In this document: piece by piece, positions 13,601 to 27,068 of the stretch | Layout of the letters: each line of letters begins with the position of its first letter | Position numbering within the stretch: the stretch's first letter is position 1 | Source of the DNA: Streblospio benedicti | Taxonomy: Eukaryota; Annelida; Polychaeta; Spionida; Spionidae | Assembly: GCA_019095985.1 (NCBI GenBank) | Contig: CM032663.1 | Location: 12,816,072 to 12,880,071 of the forward strand | Direction of reading: 5' to 3' | DNA: 64,000 bases | Position numbers and translations under genes: made by a program | The notes under the pieces: generated by a model | What the model was told of the DNA's origin: nothing | The model's database searches: none | What the model saw: only the letters and a program-made list of their open reading frames with translations

Positions 13601-16600
13601 TACTATGATCAAGTTGTATGGAACTAAGTTAAACTATCAATAGATTTGTGTGAGTTACACAAATGAATAGAAAAGAAATTAATGATTCTTCAAGACATTG
13701 AAGATGAGAATATAGAATCATAGTTAAATATGGCATTATCATCATCAGATGGTACTGGATTTACTTGTCATGCTACCCCATGGAAAGTACCCTCTAATAA
13801 TAAGTAAAAAAATGCAATGGTATAAAGATGTCTGTAAAAATGATCATTATATCTGATCTGTCTGCACCAACAAACATTTCCAAGAATCACATTCTGTGCG
13901 GAGCATCAATTAGATTTTACACTTGGCTCTGATGAGTTAATTATCTGTGACTTGATCTCACTCCATTGTCGGGAGGACATGCGATCCGTGCATGCACAAA
14001 TGCCTCGCCAAAATCAATCCCTCTCATGCTCATTCTCCGCAAAGAAATATGGACTCATTTCACGCCACGTCCATGTTCTATCCATAACAAGATCTTCACG
14101 TTTCACGTGGATTTCTTTAAGTGCTTACTCAGATAATTTACATATTCAAAACCTTTCGAATGATTCTTACGCTTACAGACTTATAGATTTGAGCAAACTC
14201 TTCTCTGTGCGGCTTATAGCCAGTTATTGTATGATCTTTTTTGTAATTATTGGGATGTTAAAGTATCGATGGTTCAGGTGTGTTATACATGTACATTGCA
14301 TGTAAGTTACTTGTATCAGAATCGAAACTATAGCAACATTATCATACATTAATATGGTAACAATATTAATATTATTGGTGTCAGCGATAGCACAAATGTT
14401 AACTGATGAAAAATCATACATTTCTGTTCTGCTTCATCAGAGCATGTAATTACTGACTGCACAGATGTGATGCTTCTTGAAATACTGTAGTTGTAGCATA
14501 AAAGGACCAATTTGTGATTTATAGAAGCTTAGCTTTTCATTTTATATAGAGTTACCTGTGTATCGTTCTAGTTCACATTGTTTTGTATCACTCAACATTG
14601 AAGATACAAACATTTTAAGTACAAATGCCTGTGACATGAATGTAAACCTGTGAGAGTAGTGCTTATTTGAATCTACGACAATAGAACTTTTCCTACTTTG
14701 AACATTTTTTTGAAGGAAAAAACACGAAAACATCAGTGAGCTGTTTTCCTGAAAGGTGTTCTCTCTTAATACAAATATGCACACGGCTAACAAAATACGT
14801 GGGTTTTCTGCTCCGATGAAGCGTGTAAATGCACCGGGTGGCCCCACCTTTATAAAACCTCACGTCCGTAATGTGCAACCATTTACGCTCAATGTATTAT
14901 GCATGCTCAATCCTTGCATTTTTTCTTTTCATTTTTCGATGACTGCTATTTATACAGACTATATTTGTTTTCTTTTTGGGCTAGTCCTTTGTTGCGTTGT
15001 ATGTGTGGTGTCTGAAAAATGAGGTTTATTTTGACTTCATTTGGAAATGTTCACAAGTATTCTGTGTTCGCAATATTGTGCTCATGCTAGCATGGCTCGA
15101 CAGAATGACAGTGACTTGACATCCAGCATGGAGCAATGATCCACTACATTTATCACAGTGAAGCACACACTGAATAATCTAAAAGCCTGAAAAATATTGG
15201 TTAAGAACCTAATAATGATAAACTTTTCTTAGGACGTCTATTTATAGGTAATGCATGGATTTGGCAACGACATTTGTGAGGGTGATGATATGATGATAGT
15301 TAGGAAAGAAAACTAAAGTTGTACATGGACTTTCTGTGAAATCCCATTCAATGCATAACTGTAGAAAATAAGAATCATTTCACTTCAAAGTGCAATATGT
15401 TGTAACTTCCTCTGACAAAGAGAAGTCTTTGCTTTCTTATGCCATCCCTAAAGTTCATTGAACACAAGTAGGTACTATGATATACTTTCATGTAGGATTT
15501 TAAAGTGGATATATAGCATTGGAGAAGAGAAATATACAGATGTACGAATCACAGGTAATCATCTCATCCAGAGACATGGTGGGAAGAGAATCTTCTAGCC
15601 CCCTGCAGCACACAGAGAAAGGAGAAAGTCGTTCTGCCGGCTCTCGTTTGTGTGCCAATCAATTATGGAGGTAAACACGGACTGGTTGTGTTGTTGATGT
15701 AACAGTCACCGCCACGGCCGCATGGCACAATATGGGGCAGTTTCAGCTAATTCACCTTCATCATAGATACAGCAGAATTCGCTTAGTTCATTACACTTGA
15801 TACAATGACACAGAATCTGAGGTGGGGAGTCAATGAAACAGATTGCAAAAAAGGGCAACAACAGGAAATGCATACGACTTATGTACAGGAAACAACGGTC
15901 TTCTTTATAAATGGTCTGAGTATAAGTAAGCATGAAAAAGAGAAAAATTATTTAGGCAAATGTTTTTAAATGTTACACTACACTTATATTACTGCTACAG
16001 CAGACAAAGCACTATGTCCACTCCTTACACTGTGATGTGAATTCAGCCCAAAGGTTTTATTTTTGGAGGAGCACTGATGTTATGGGTATCAATTACTGAA
16101 GCAAACAGGCGCAGATTGCATGGGACATTGTTGCCATTTCCATGCTTTGCTCGCTGCCGGCAAGAACAATACTTAGTGTCCACGATTGAATAGTGTTGAT
16201 TGTGATAATGTAGTCAGTAATTTATCAGAGCCAAAGTTCTAGGCGTAATGTGTACATGCTTTGAAATAATGTATATGTGGGTGTGTAGTGTTGAAGTCCC
16301 TCAAGGTTGAGACATGGGAAGGTCTTCTATCTTAACATACACAGCTGTGGCTGCTGTCAGATAGCAGGCAAATAATAAGAAATTTTACCTTCAGTATATA
16401 CCAAGGTGCAATGTTAATGCAAAACCTACATCTCAATCATGATATGATAAATGTTAGCATAATGTAAATGTAGGTGTACGCCGGGGGTGAAAGTCTGTTG
16501 AGCAGCAGCAGAAATTTAGGTTTGGTCGTTGATAAATCATAAGTTCATAACCTATCAGCAAAACAACAATTCCATTCAAGGCGATGATTGAAATCCAACT

Positions 16601-17842
16601 TAAGAAAAAGGAAGAAAGCAAAATGAATGTATTTATCAATAGACCATTTAATGTGACAAAAGTTGATCTGAGAGGCAGTAGTAAGAAAGCCGACTGTTAT
16701 ATTTTCTTGCAGACTATAATGATTTGACCAGTTCATAGACCTTTGAGAGGCGTCCCAATGAGGGGCGACCATTATGAACTTTAGCGGTCATTACGCTGCC
16801 ATGATGAGCCCTCATCAAAGTATGGAGTTATGTTTTCTGTCTATCACCGAGGCCACACATGGCCACTTACTCCATACTTGCTATTGATTCCCCAAGCTAC
16901 ACAGCTTTTTATTGGTTTGTGTGTAACTGACAAAATTGTGATGTATTACTATTGTTTTTCATGGTTATTTTTTTAATGAAATGATGGTAGGATAATCATC
17001 ATTTGTATACAAAGCTTGATGTAGTCTGCTAAATAAACACCGTCTGCAATCATGAATGAGCCAATGCTCTTGTAATACCCGCCTCTTAGTATGCATTCTA
17101 CCAAATGTTCTCAGAGTTTAAATATCAGGCTAAATAAAACGTTTGTCCTCTAAATCATGCATATTAGATCCTAAATGATTGAAAACCCATCAGCTTTTAT
17201 ATGAGCTTATAGATGAAAGCTATGTAAGGAGGTTGTACTGTAGATCAGTGTCCATACAGCTATGGAGCTCACAACATTGATCGTCACCTGTCTCGAGTGG
17301 CAGTATATAAGCCATGTACTGAATGGAGGTAAAAGTGTATAACTGTAAATGTGTGGTTATTACTGTGCGCTTTTGGTCTGCAGGCTTAACACCATTTACA
17401 CCAGATGTACTGCGGCACAATTTGTTCACACTCAACTCTCTGGGGAGCATTCAGTTGGAGCTTCTTATTACTCGAGGATGACACAGCATCACATTATTAA
17501 CCAATCACACATCCTGGCAAGATGGACAAGATTGATGTGGTCGATTCGAAGTTAATGGCATTTATTATAAGCTCTAAGTTTAGATAGTTTATTTGTTATA
17601 TTTTGTGCACCAGTAATTTGACTTACATTCTGAAATAAATGCGGGTGGTACAGACAGCATTATTTCATGATTCTGATGCAGTAAGCAGCGCCTTTTGTTT
17701 AAATACAAGGTAATTTATTGCTCTACTCAGTAACACAGATACCTATAACTCTAAAGAGCTAACTTTGTACAGTGATACTGCTGTACAAAACAGTGGTGAC
17801 ATAGTTTGAGAATAACCTTTCACATTCAGTATTTCATCGTTC

Positions 17843-18222
17843 ACATCAGCTGGTACACATATGGTTTGGTATGATCTTAGATAACCAGCCATTTGATGAA
17901 GTAGTATATTATCTAGAATGTTGTTCTATATACTTCTATTATTGAAATGCAGATCTATTATGATGAAACCAGTACCAATGACCCAAAGCAAATCTTGCCC
18001 AATCCTATCACTGCATACTTTTTGTTGAACATCATTGAAGAAGGATTAACCATTATTTACAGTCCAATCTATTTATCCTGAAGTCTGATTTTATAGCTGG
18101 CTCAAGTGAAAGACCATTTTAGTTTATCTATCTTACATTACAAGTCAAGCAACCCTGCAGGTTAAAAAAATAACAGATAGCAGAAATTTTTAGGGTGCAA
18201 TTGAATATATATGATAAAAATA
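17843..18222 (+). repeat. Direct repeat unit A (about 380 bp)
   Basis: Begins ACATCAGCTGGTACAC and ends near GCAATTGAATATATATGATA. It is matched by unit B at 18500-18898 in the same orientation; the best-conserved part includes TCTGATTTTATAGCTGGCTC and AGTCAAGCAACCCTGCAGGT. It is non-coding. Mismatches and small gaps show an old duplication or two insertions of one element. Confidence 0.85.
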
Positions 18223-18499
18223 TGTACACTACTGTCACCGTATAAGGACCACAGTTATTTCGATAAAAGTTTTACCGTATTTTACGTTTCTGAAATCACA
18301 CAAAATACACGTAATTACTGAAATTTCTTATTGCATGTACAGAATTCTCCGTATTTACGGTAACCCCATCGTATTTTCCATGTTTTCCGTGTTATCACGG
18401 TTATTGATTATGTTTCAGTAGTTTCGCATGTATAGCGTAATCTATACCTACGCAAATTCGCCGTTTTCTCGAATTTCCAGTATTGATTATTTCATATCA

Positions 18500-18898
18500 A
18501 CATCAGCTGGTACACTTTTGGTTTGTATCACATTGTAAACATAAGGTTGATAAACAAAACTATATAAGTAGTATGATGTATATAGAAAGTTGAACTATCT
18601 CATATATGCAACCTATTGAAATATAGAGGTTATTATGATGAAACCAAACCAATGACCCAAATAAAATCTTGGTAATTCCTATCACTGCATTTTCTTTTTT
18701 TTGTTAAACATAATTGAAGGATGAAACCATTATTTACAGTTCAACCTATTTATCCGGAAGTCTGATTTTATAGCTGGCTCAAGCGAAAGACCATTTTATT
18801 TTATGTATCTTACATTACAAGTCAAGCAACCCTGCAGGTTAAAAAATAACAGATAGCAGAAAGTTTTAGGGTGCAATTGAATATATATGATAAAACAT
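18500..18898 (+). repeat. Direct repeat unit B (about 400 bp)
   Basis: Second copy of the unit at 17843-18222, separated from it by a 277-bp segment. That segment is rich in ACGGT/ACCGT-type motifs and differs in base content from the units. Confidence 0.85.
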
Positions 18899-18920
18899 GT
18901 ATTTATATACAAAATAAAAC

Positions 18921-19094
18921 TGCAGTAGAACCTCCAATTAAGACCACCTGTATAATGAGACCACCTTTGTAAGAAGACCACTTTTCTTGGGTCAAAATGA
19001 TTCCAATGGGAACCTCCATATAAAGACCACCTCTCCATTGAGACCACCTAATGTCAGTCCCACCAGTGGTCTTAATAGAGAGGTTCTAGTGTAT
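18921..19094 (+). mobile_element. MITE-like element with ~28-bp inverted termini
   Basis: Left end CAGTAGAACCTCCAATTAAG then ACCAC; right end, reverse-complemented, CACTAGAACCTCTCTATTAAG-type then ACCAC. The interior holds several AAGACCACC units. It lies directly after repeat unit B. Similar AGAACCTC...AAGACCAC elements are, as I recall, common in invertebrate genomes. Confidence 0.7.
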
Positions 19095-19777
19095 TAAATA
19101 CCTACGTTAGAACAAGCTAATGGTGTTCCCAGGCGGTACCATGTATTGTGGGTGCTGGACAAGCCATGGGGAGATGATAGCAGCACCGGTTTTACGATTT
19201 AATCCATCAGCAGGAAATGTTCATTTTAGCCCCGAAGGTCAAGTGCCGCGTGTCATGCAATGTGCCATTCTATACTCCACTGTCTTCTTGCACTCACCTC
19301 AATGCTGAAACCAAAACCTGCGTATAATGTGGACTTGTGCATAACAGGGACTGCTTATTGTGCAGGTGTCTCTGGTAATACAACACGACAATGAAATTTT
19401 GAATGTATAGTTGTGTGGTATATTTATGGCATGCTGAATATAGAACTTCACATAATGTGAAGGAAATGGAAAGCAACAAAAATGGTCACAAATGCAGTCC
19501 AGTTTAGAGAGGCTGCAAATGGGGGAGAATTTTACTTACGAGTAGATTTGACTTAATGTGGCATGTGAAGAGCCCGCGCTGGGCCTCTCTAGGGAAGATG
19601 GCAGTTTTAAGAGCACACTTATTTATGTCACTGTTTTTATGTGCCAAATACTTGTAGTTTGACGGGTTAATTCAGGTTATGGGAAGTAATGTCTGTATTG
19701 GGATAGGTCAGAATCTTGCATATTTCGCCACGTTGTTAGCTTACTAGTTTAAAACGTACAATTATTCTGAACTATAT

Positions 19778-19799
19778 CTAGGATTATTAATAATCCTAG
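19778..19799. repeat. 22-bp perfect palindrome
   Basis: CTAGGATTATT followed immediately by its reverse complement AATAATCCTAG; short ACTATAT runs occur on both sides in the same direction. Confidence 0.9.
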
Positions 19800-22700
19800 A
19801 CTATATCAACCTTGCTTAAATGTGCACTGATTTTGTGCAGTTGATTCACATGAAAAAAAAATTGTCTGCCTTGCAACCATTATAGTTGTGAATCTGTGCA
19901 TTTCCGCCTCGGACACAGGTTGCCTATAAATCGCCATTACTCCACGGTGTGCGCTGAACATTGTTGCTGGCTGCACGCCGGTAACAGGGGACGCCGAATC
20001 GGCCGCATGGATGTCCAGCCAGGCACAAAATTGCTACTAATGTAGATGCACGTTACGGTTGCCTGCTCAAGCCCATTCTTATTGATGAGCCGTCATAATA
20101 CAATGCTTTTTATTTGTCATACGTGTGTACAGTTAAACGCTGATAAAAGAAGCCTACCGATTTAGTCCCACGTAATCCATCTAACATCTAGTTTACAATT
20201 TACCTAAGTTCCATATTCGACTGCATTGAGTGACCCTCGTAGGACTAACTGACAAACATTTTTATAAGATGAGAACGATTCTATGATCCCAAGCATCAAG
20301 CTGTTTGTCTCCATGATATTATCAGAATATGAACGTGGTTTTTGTTTTCATGTATATTTTCGCATATAGATGAATAACATATATTGTGGAAATGGTAAGA
20401 TTTTGAGTACTTAATATATCCAAAAAGTGTATGATTTGCAAATTGATCTTAGCAGTATCTGAATACTAATGCTCTAAGGTGCATGATGTCACGAAATACA
20501 GCTCATAGTACACAAATGATATTACAAAATGCAAAAGCAAAATATTTGACCAAAGCAGAAGTGTCGTGCCTGCATGGATGTGAACCTCTTGTTTTGAAAT
20601 GCTCTGCCTATTTGGCTGTTTGAGATGCCAACGAGTGGATCCTAATGTGTGCTCATGTTAGCTTTTTGTGGAGACATCCAAATGTTGTGGCAATATACTA
20701 AGTGAACTAATGGTCAGTTTCCAAGCACATTCATCGTACTTCACATAAAACACAGCCTGATCGTTTTATTCAACTCAATAGCTGTCAGCATCGCAGCGAA
20801 GTGTTGTGTTTATACCAAACAGTAAAGGCACATTGCTGAAAATATTAGCTGAAATCCATATGTGATATATTTATATATGAGTGAAAGTAGACAGCAATTA
20901 GCATTCTTTGCTGTAATGTTATATTGTATAGAATATAAAACCCAAAGTACTAAAGATAGCAAATAAATGCACATAAAACCATTGATTGTGAAAACAGCCA
21001 GCCACTGAGTAAATGACAGTGTGCGTCAGTGAAATATTTTTATCCTGTTTTCGTTTGATCTTGTGAACAAAGGGAGTCCTCGCTACACTATTTGTGATGT
21101 TACAACGCTCCGCGAAAAGTGATACTCTTCACATTGAGATATTATCACTTTAGGATGAAAAGAAAAACTTTTAAGTCAATTAGTTTCCTATGGTTGGCAC
21201 ATTTTTTTTTCAATTGTTTAATCATCAAAATCATTAATCATTTGAATGACAAAATAGAGGCTACTATTTTATGTGACCAATTTTTATTGGGCAATCTAAA
21301 TTGGTACCATATACATAGACAAAAGCGGGTGAGTTTGTAACATGACTTATTTTATCGGGTGAGTTCTTGGGACGTATCACGGCGAGCCTGAGACTGTAGT
21401 AGAACACACAATACAGAAAAATAAATTATCAACAATGTCAAAGTTATGTTATTATGATATAGACGTTATTAACATGCTGTGCTAAAGAATGAAAACTTAA
21501 GCAGAAGTTTCCAAACTACGGTATTTTTCAAGTTGCTTTGCCCTTGTAGATATCTGACTACGATCACGGTGCACATGTCATTGTGACACAGACTATAGAA
21601 AGAAATGATATAGAAATAAAAGCCGTGGTAAACAAACGAACCGACAGAACTGCACTCACAGCGTACACCTGTAATGCAATTTTTCTGATAAACACGATTT
21701 GTGGCTGCACTGAAACTCACCGATGTGTTGCTACTGTGAGAATTGTAGCAGGAGTGGAAGACGTGAGGATGATGTGCTGTCGTTACACAACAATGAGCCA
21801 ATCATGCTGCTTGTCACATCCCTTTTGTTTTGACAAGGTCGTCACTTTCCTGTATGTGACAGCTTTTTTTCGTAATTTACTTGCATTGCACAGCAAACTG
21901 CATTGTTACTTTACTTTGTTACATGTTAATTCTGTATGTATGCAGTATTATGATGTCTTACTTGAATGCTTAAATGAAATAATTAATCATTAGGGGGTAC
22001 AATTGGCATGAGCTGCGCATGTGGAGGATTGAGTCAACGATCGAGAATAATCATCATACACGCGTGGACACACAACAATCTGATATAGACGCATTGGATT
22101 AGCTTTTTCCTCGATTCAATGTGTCCATTCTCAAACATAACAAAAACACTCCACAAAAGACTCATCTCAAATAAACATCTTGTTTGAGCTGAAAAGTGAA
22201 AGTACATTAATGTGAATAGAACTTTTGTAGGAAAATAATACATTTCCTCAGCCCTATTTGTATATTTATAATTATCATTGTATTTTATGGGATTTACAAT
22301 GTATGTTCTTTTGTTTTATTGTGACATTAATTTTCAAGGGCAAGTATAAGAAATGTTCAATGTAGATCTGATATGTTGTAGTTATCAACCTATCGTGCAG
22401 GTGTGGCATATGGAAACTTCTGGAAAGATCTTACTGTTTTCTTTTATCCATGATATTGTTAGCAAAGAAATTTTCTTTGTTAAAAAGAATATGTTTATGC
22501 TTTGCCTTAACACATGAAATCCTGTATATTTCAGTGTGCTGTATTATTTTTGCAATATGTATGTCTTTTTATTTGAGATTTCCTTTGTTCCATGAAGCAC
22601 AGAAGCACAATTTCCAAAAGACTTAGAATATGTATAGAAATTGGCTTTTTGAATGAGAAGTGTGTATACAGTTGAACATTTCGCCCTATGATATATGAGC

Positions 22701-25075
22701 TGTGTAATAACCTGTTTTGCTTTCATTTCATCGACAGCGAAAGTTGCAAGTTCATAAAACCAATTATTATGGAAAAAAGATGCTCTTTTCAAGTATACAT
22801 TGTAAAAGAAACTGCAAAACTTGCTTAGCTTTTTCATTGCGTAATAAAATCAAGGTCATTTAAAAGAAACTGCAACATTTTAGGGTTGGCTTTGTAGAGC
22901 ACTTCTAAATATTCAATGTCTTCATTTTCAATTTTAAAATTGTCCTGACTACCCTGTATATATTCAATCAATGCAATGTGTACATCTTTTAAGTCAAGAA
23001 ATTCTTATTTCATATTTTACATATGAATCAACTTGATAATGATTTAAACCCATTCTACCATCTATCAATGACTTGTTCCATGGTCCTATTTTTTATACTC
23101 TGAACCAAGAGCAAATCAGGAACCAAGTGCCAAAAATATTCAACTCTATTCTCAGTCAGAAAGTCATCAGTATTTCTTGTTATGAGAAATACTGAACTTT
23201 GGATTTGGCTCTAAGGATATTATTTCTTTCTACAAAAAGCAAAGGTAACAGTCGTTATGAGCAATAGATTACAATGAAAATAACAGACCATACATTTTCA
23301 GAACTCTTAATAAAATCAAGTAGTTGAAATATCAATTCATCATGATGTGCAATGGAGTGCTACCAATGCATTACATATGTTGCACAGAAAATGTGAACCT
23401 AACTATTCTTTTGAGATGAGTTTCTCGGCCTGGGCGTGTGAAAGTCATGAGGGGTGTCTCATTAAATATGAATTTGAGAGGAAGTGTTGGTTTGAGTTAC
23501 ATTGTACTTGACATGCGCATGCACAGATTGTTGAAATATCGTGGTTGGAATATTGTACAGCTTTATTTCAATGCCATTATTTTCGTCTTTGCATGGACTT
23601 CAGTATTAAGAAATCACTTGATGATATTATACTTTATTGTGGTAAATGGCTTATTTTTTAGCCCTTATCTACAACTTCAAGTGTGTTTATAAAAACAAAA
23701 ATAAAATAAAATCAATGATTTTTATGCTACAATAGTATGTGTCTTATCAAATGCTGCCTTACGTAATCATTCCATCTTATATGATTTGTAAATATGCAAT
23801 TCTAAAGTGAATAATCATGAATACACTGGGACTGACCAGACTACAGAACCATACAACGTTGGCATTTGGCTCCAAGAAGCACACATGCATCTTGGAACTT
23901 TCTAACATCAACCCCTCGCCAGCTAATCGTAAGCTCATAAGTCAACCTGCACCATGCTAATCCTTGATCCATCATGACAAATCCGTGCAGAATTCGGGGG
24001 ACATCTGTGATATTGGCGCCATATCGTTTCTGCACTTGCTGCTGCTTTGTCATTACATTGTGATTTGAATATGATGGATCGGACGGCGATTATTTGATGA
24101 GGAGACACGGACGACGTTTTGACTGATGACAATATGCTACGACGTAACCTGTGCAATGAACGGCATGTTTGTACAAAGCAAGGTGCCTGTGCTCGGCAAG
24201 TTGGCCAATCTGTCTTCATTGAAGCTGATTTTTCATTTTGTTTAAAAATATTTTCCATTTCAGTTGTTGCATTTACGCTGGAAGATATTAAGTAGGAAAG
24301 TACAAGAAATATTGCTAAACCAATTACATTGTATATTTCTTAAAATTATGACACAAATTTTGATTTCACTAATACCAAAAACCAAATATAATGGATTGGG
24401 ACGGAATGAACAACATCCTTTACTGTGTTGTTTAATAGTGAAACTAAAACCAACTACTGAACATGAAAGTTCCCTAATAATTATGCTATTTACCATTTTC
24501 CATCCAGCCTTGTAACATGGAAATTGGAACTGATTAAGCATAGTATTACAATAGCTCAGATAGATGATTCCATCGTCTTGCAGTAAATGCAATTCAAGTT
24601 CAACTCAAGCACTTGGATCCAGTATACTCTCTGTTGACAAACAGAAACTGATTTGCCAGGTAGTAATTTCATTTCTGAATGGTGACCTTATTCTCTGCAC
24701 CCTAGAGTCTGAGGCATTTGATGTGGCATTCATCATAATTCATTATGTCACAATGTTGGTGAGATGGTTTTCTGATGAAGCTGGGTAATGTTGAAAATGT
24801 TCATATATATTCAGGTATAAGTGAATTTCTGAAGTCATCACATTCACAATCATGTGAATGCAATTCAAACTCATTTCATTATAACGAAGCAATTACCAAA
24901 AGCATCACAGTCGATTACAGAGTCCAATCAAATTACATTGTATTTGAAATTATTTGCAAATATTCACTAGTAGGTGAAATTTGACAAAATACCATGGAAA
25001 TCACAGAGGAGGTTCAAATGCTTAGCAACCTTCTAATTAGTAACCAAAAGCATCAGAGACAATAGTAGAGCAGTG

Positions 25076-25230
25076 CCTGCGCGCAGTGTGTCTGTGGTGG
25101 TGTCGTATCACCCCCCAGAGAGCCCTTGACGCCAGCTGTCAGTGTTTACGCTGCCGGGTGTTGGCCGGGCGCCGCCACCACACATTAGGTGCCCCACGGC
25201 CCCCACAGGAACTATATGTTGAGGGTGAGC
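25076..25230. other. GC- and CpG-rich island in the large intron
   Basis: About 150 bp with roughly a dozen CpG in otherwise CpG-poor AT-rich DNA. An open frame runs through it (109 codons from 25086), but it looks like no family I know and continues into AT-rich sequence. It could be a promoter, enhancer or alternative non-coding exon; no function is assigned. Confidence 0.4.
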
Positions 25231-26910
25231 ATTACCCAGGCTTGATTACACATAATGGCCTCTTAATCTTATGCCGTTTTGTGGTGTTTGCTGAATCTGA
25301 TTTAGAATGGTTGATTACCTATTACGGGCCTTACTCTTGTAGCGAGTTTTTTTCTTCAGTTGTCTATTTGTTTAGAAAATATATGTTGATGTCTTGGATT
25401 GATTTTGTATTGTGATCACATTATCTCTGATTTACTTAATACAATTGATTGCTCATTATTCTTGTATTGTTTGATGGGGTGTGATTTGTTATTAATGTAG
25501 TCAAAGTAGAATCAATGGAGGAATTTACTTTTCAGTAGTGTTGGTGTCAACGAGCTGTTGACTCAGTTTGTTCGAAAGTAAAATCAGTATCATAATTCAT
25601 GAAGACCTATGACAACTTTGATTTTGGTCAAATGCAATTGACTTGTATGACTTCCGAAAGTGACAATACCTCTTCACACTTGAAGACTGGAGATGCCTCC
25701 ATCTGCAGTTCCACTCAAATGTGCTTTTGTGTTCTATTTTGCAGCTTTTAACTGGCTGTGTTTTTACCTCCCTCTGAGCAGCATGACAGTCACTCTAAAG
25801 GTTAACAATGACATTGGAGAGAATGTCATTGTGCATTAATTAGGTTTCAATTACATGTGGCTTACATTTTGTTGTGTGGGAAGATTTCAGTCACAAAAGG
25901 ACACCTATATGAGTAATTCTAACATGCGGGATATCTTGTTATGTTGTCTCATTTTTTGTTCTGATTGAAATGGTAGTTGCTTTTTTATTTTAAAAACTAC
26001 ACCAGTGTCCTTTTAAGAGAGAAGCATGAACAAAACGCTGTAAGCTGGTAACTTATAGACCAAAATTTGAGATCATTAGTAAAGGGATAAGCAAGAAATC
26101 TTAGTTTCCTGTTTGTTTCAAACCGGATGATTCTGTTGTGAAATATGGTCATCGTACTATGAAACAGAAACCTTAACACAGATCGGCACTTAGTAACTGC
26201 CGCACTAAGGTGTGAAATCCAATCTTCTCTTCATGAGTTCAGTGAAGAAGGTGGATGTATGTTACATCTGCCTGGATTGATAATTTTGAAATCTTTGGGA
26301 TGTTGACTATGAAAAATTAAGTACATATACATGTATTATGTACTGAATATTGTCCTGTATACATGGGTTTCTTGGGTATAAATGAGAATTTCACATATAA
26401 AACTCCCTCAAACAGGTGTGCACTACGGATTAGTTTTACAATTCAATATTCCTTTGTGATTCTCATGAGGAGACTTCAGTCCTTTTAGCAGATCGCCCTC
26501 ACACACATGTGCAGCTAATGAAGTAATATTTGAAATGATGAAATGGCAATTACTTTCACTGTAACCTTCCAGAAGAATATGGTATGTACAAAGGTACCAT
26601 TTCGTACAGGCAAAAAACAAAAGAGGTTCCTCATATTGATGAGAAGCGATGAGAAATAATTTAAAAAGCTGAGGGTGCTGCCATAATAGGGCTGTGACCC
26701 TTTGTCTGCTGCGGTGATGGATGGGGTTATGGGCCCAAGGACGGGATTGATTGAGTGCTTAACCCTGCCACCCCGAGATGTTTGCACGGGTTTGATTTAG
26801 TTAAAGTAAATATGAGCTATATACACAGTATGCATACCTGGAAGGTTGTTGGAAAATGTGAGTTTTGTTTTCTGTTTTTAATATTGTAATTGAAATATGC
26901 ACCATCAATG

Positions 26911-27068
26911 GCAGATCCAGGTTTTTAGAAAAGGGGGGGGCGCACTTAGGGATTTCATGGATTTCGTACGTGCAATAGATGGCAGACATGTAAAAAACCC
27001 TATGAAAATGAAGGATTTTGGCGGGAGGAAGGGAAGTGCATGCCCCCTGCGCCCCCCGGTGGATCTGC
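26911..27068 (+). mobile_element. MITE-like element, copy 1
   Basis: 158 bp bounded by GCAGATCCAG at the left and GTGGATCTGC at the right (short terminal inverted repeats), with a G-run near the left end and GCCCCC near the right. The interior shares a long stretch with the reverse complement of 36212-36365, for example AAAATGAAG-ATTTTGG. It is non-coding and non-autonomous; short open frames inside it are spurious. Confidence 0.75.

Noticed and set aside
21583-21993. 136-codon open frame in the large intron
   Set aside because: No family resemblance, a frame on the other strand covers much of the same bases, and codon use is unremarkable.
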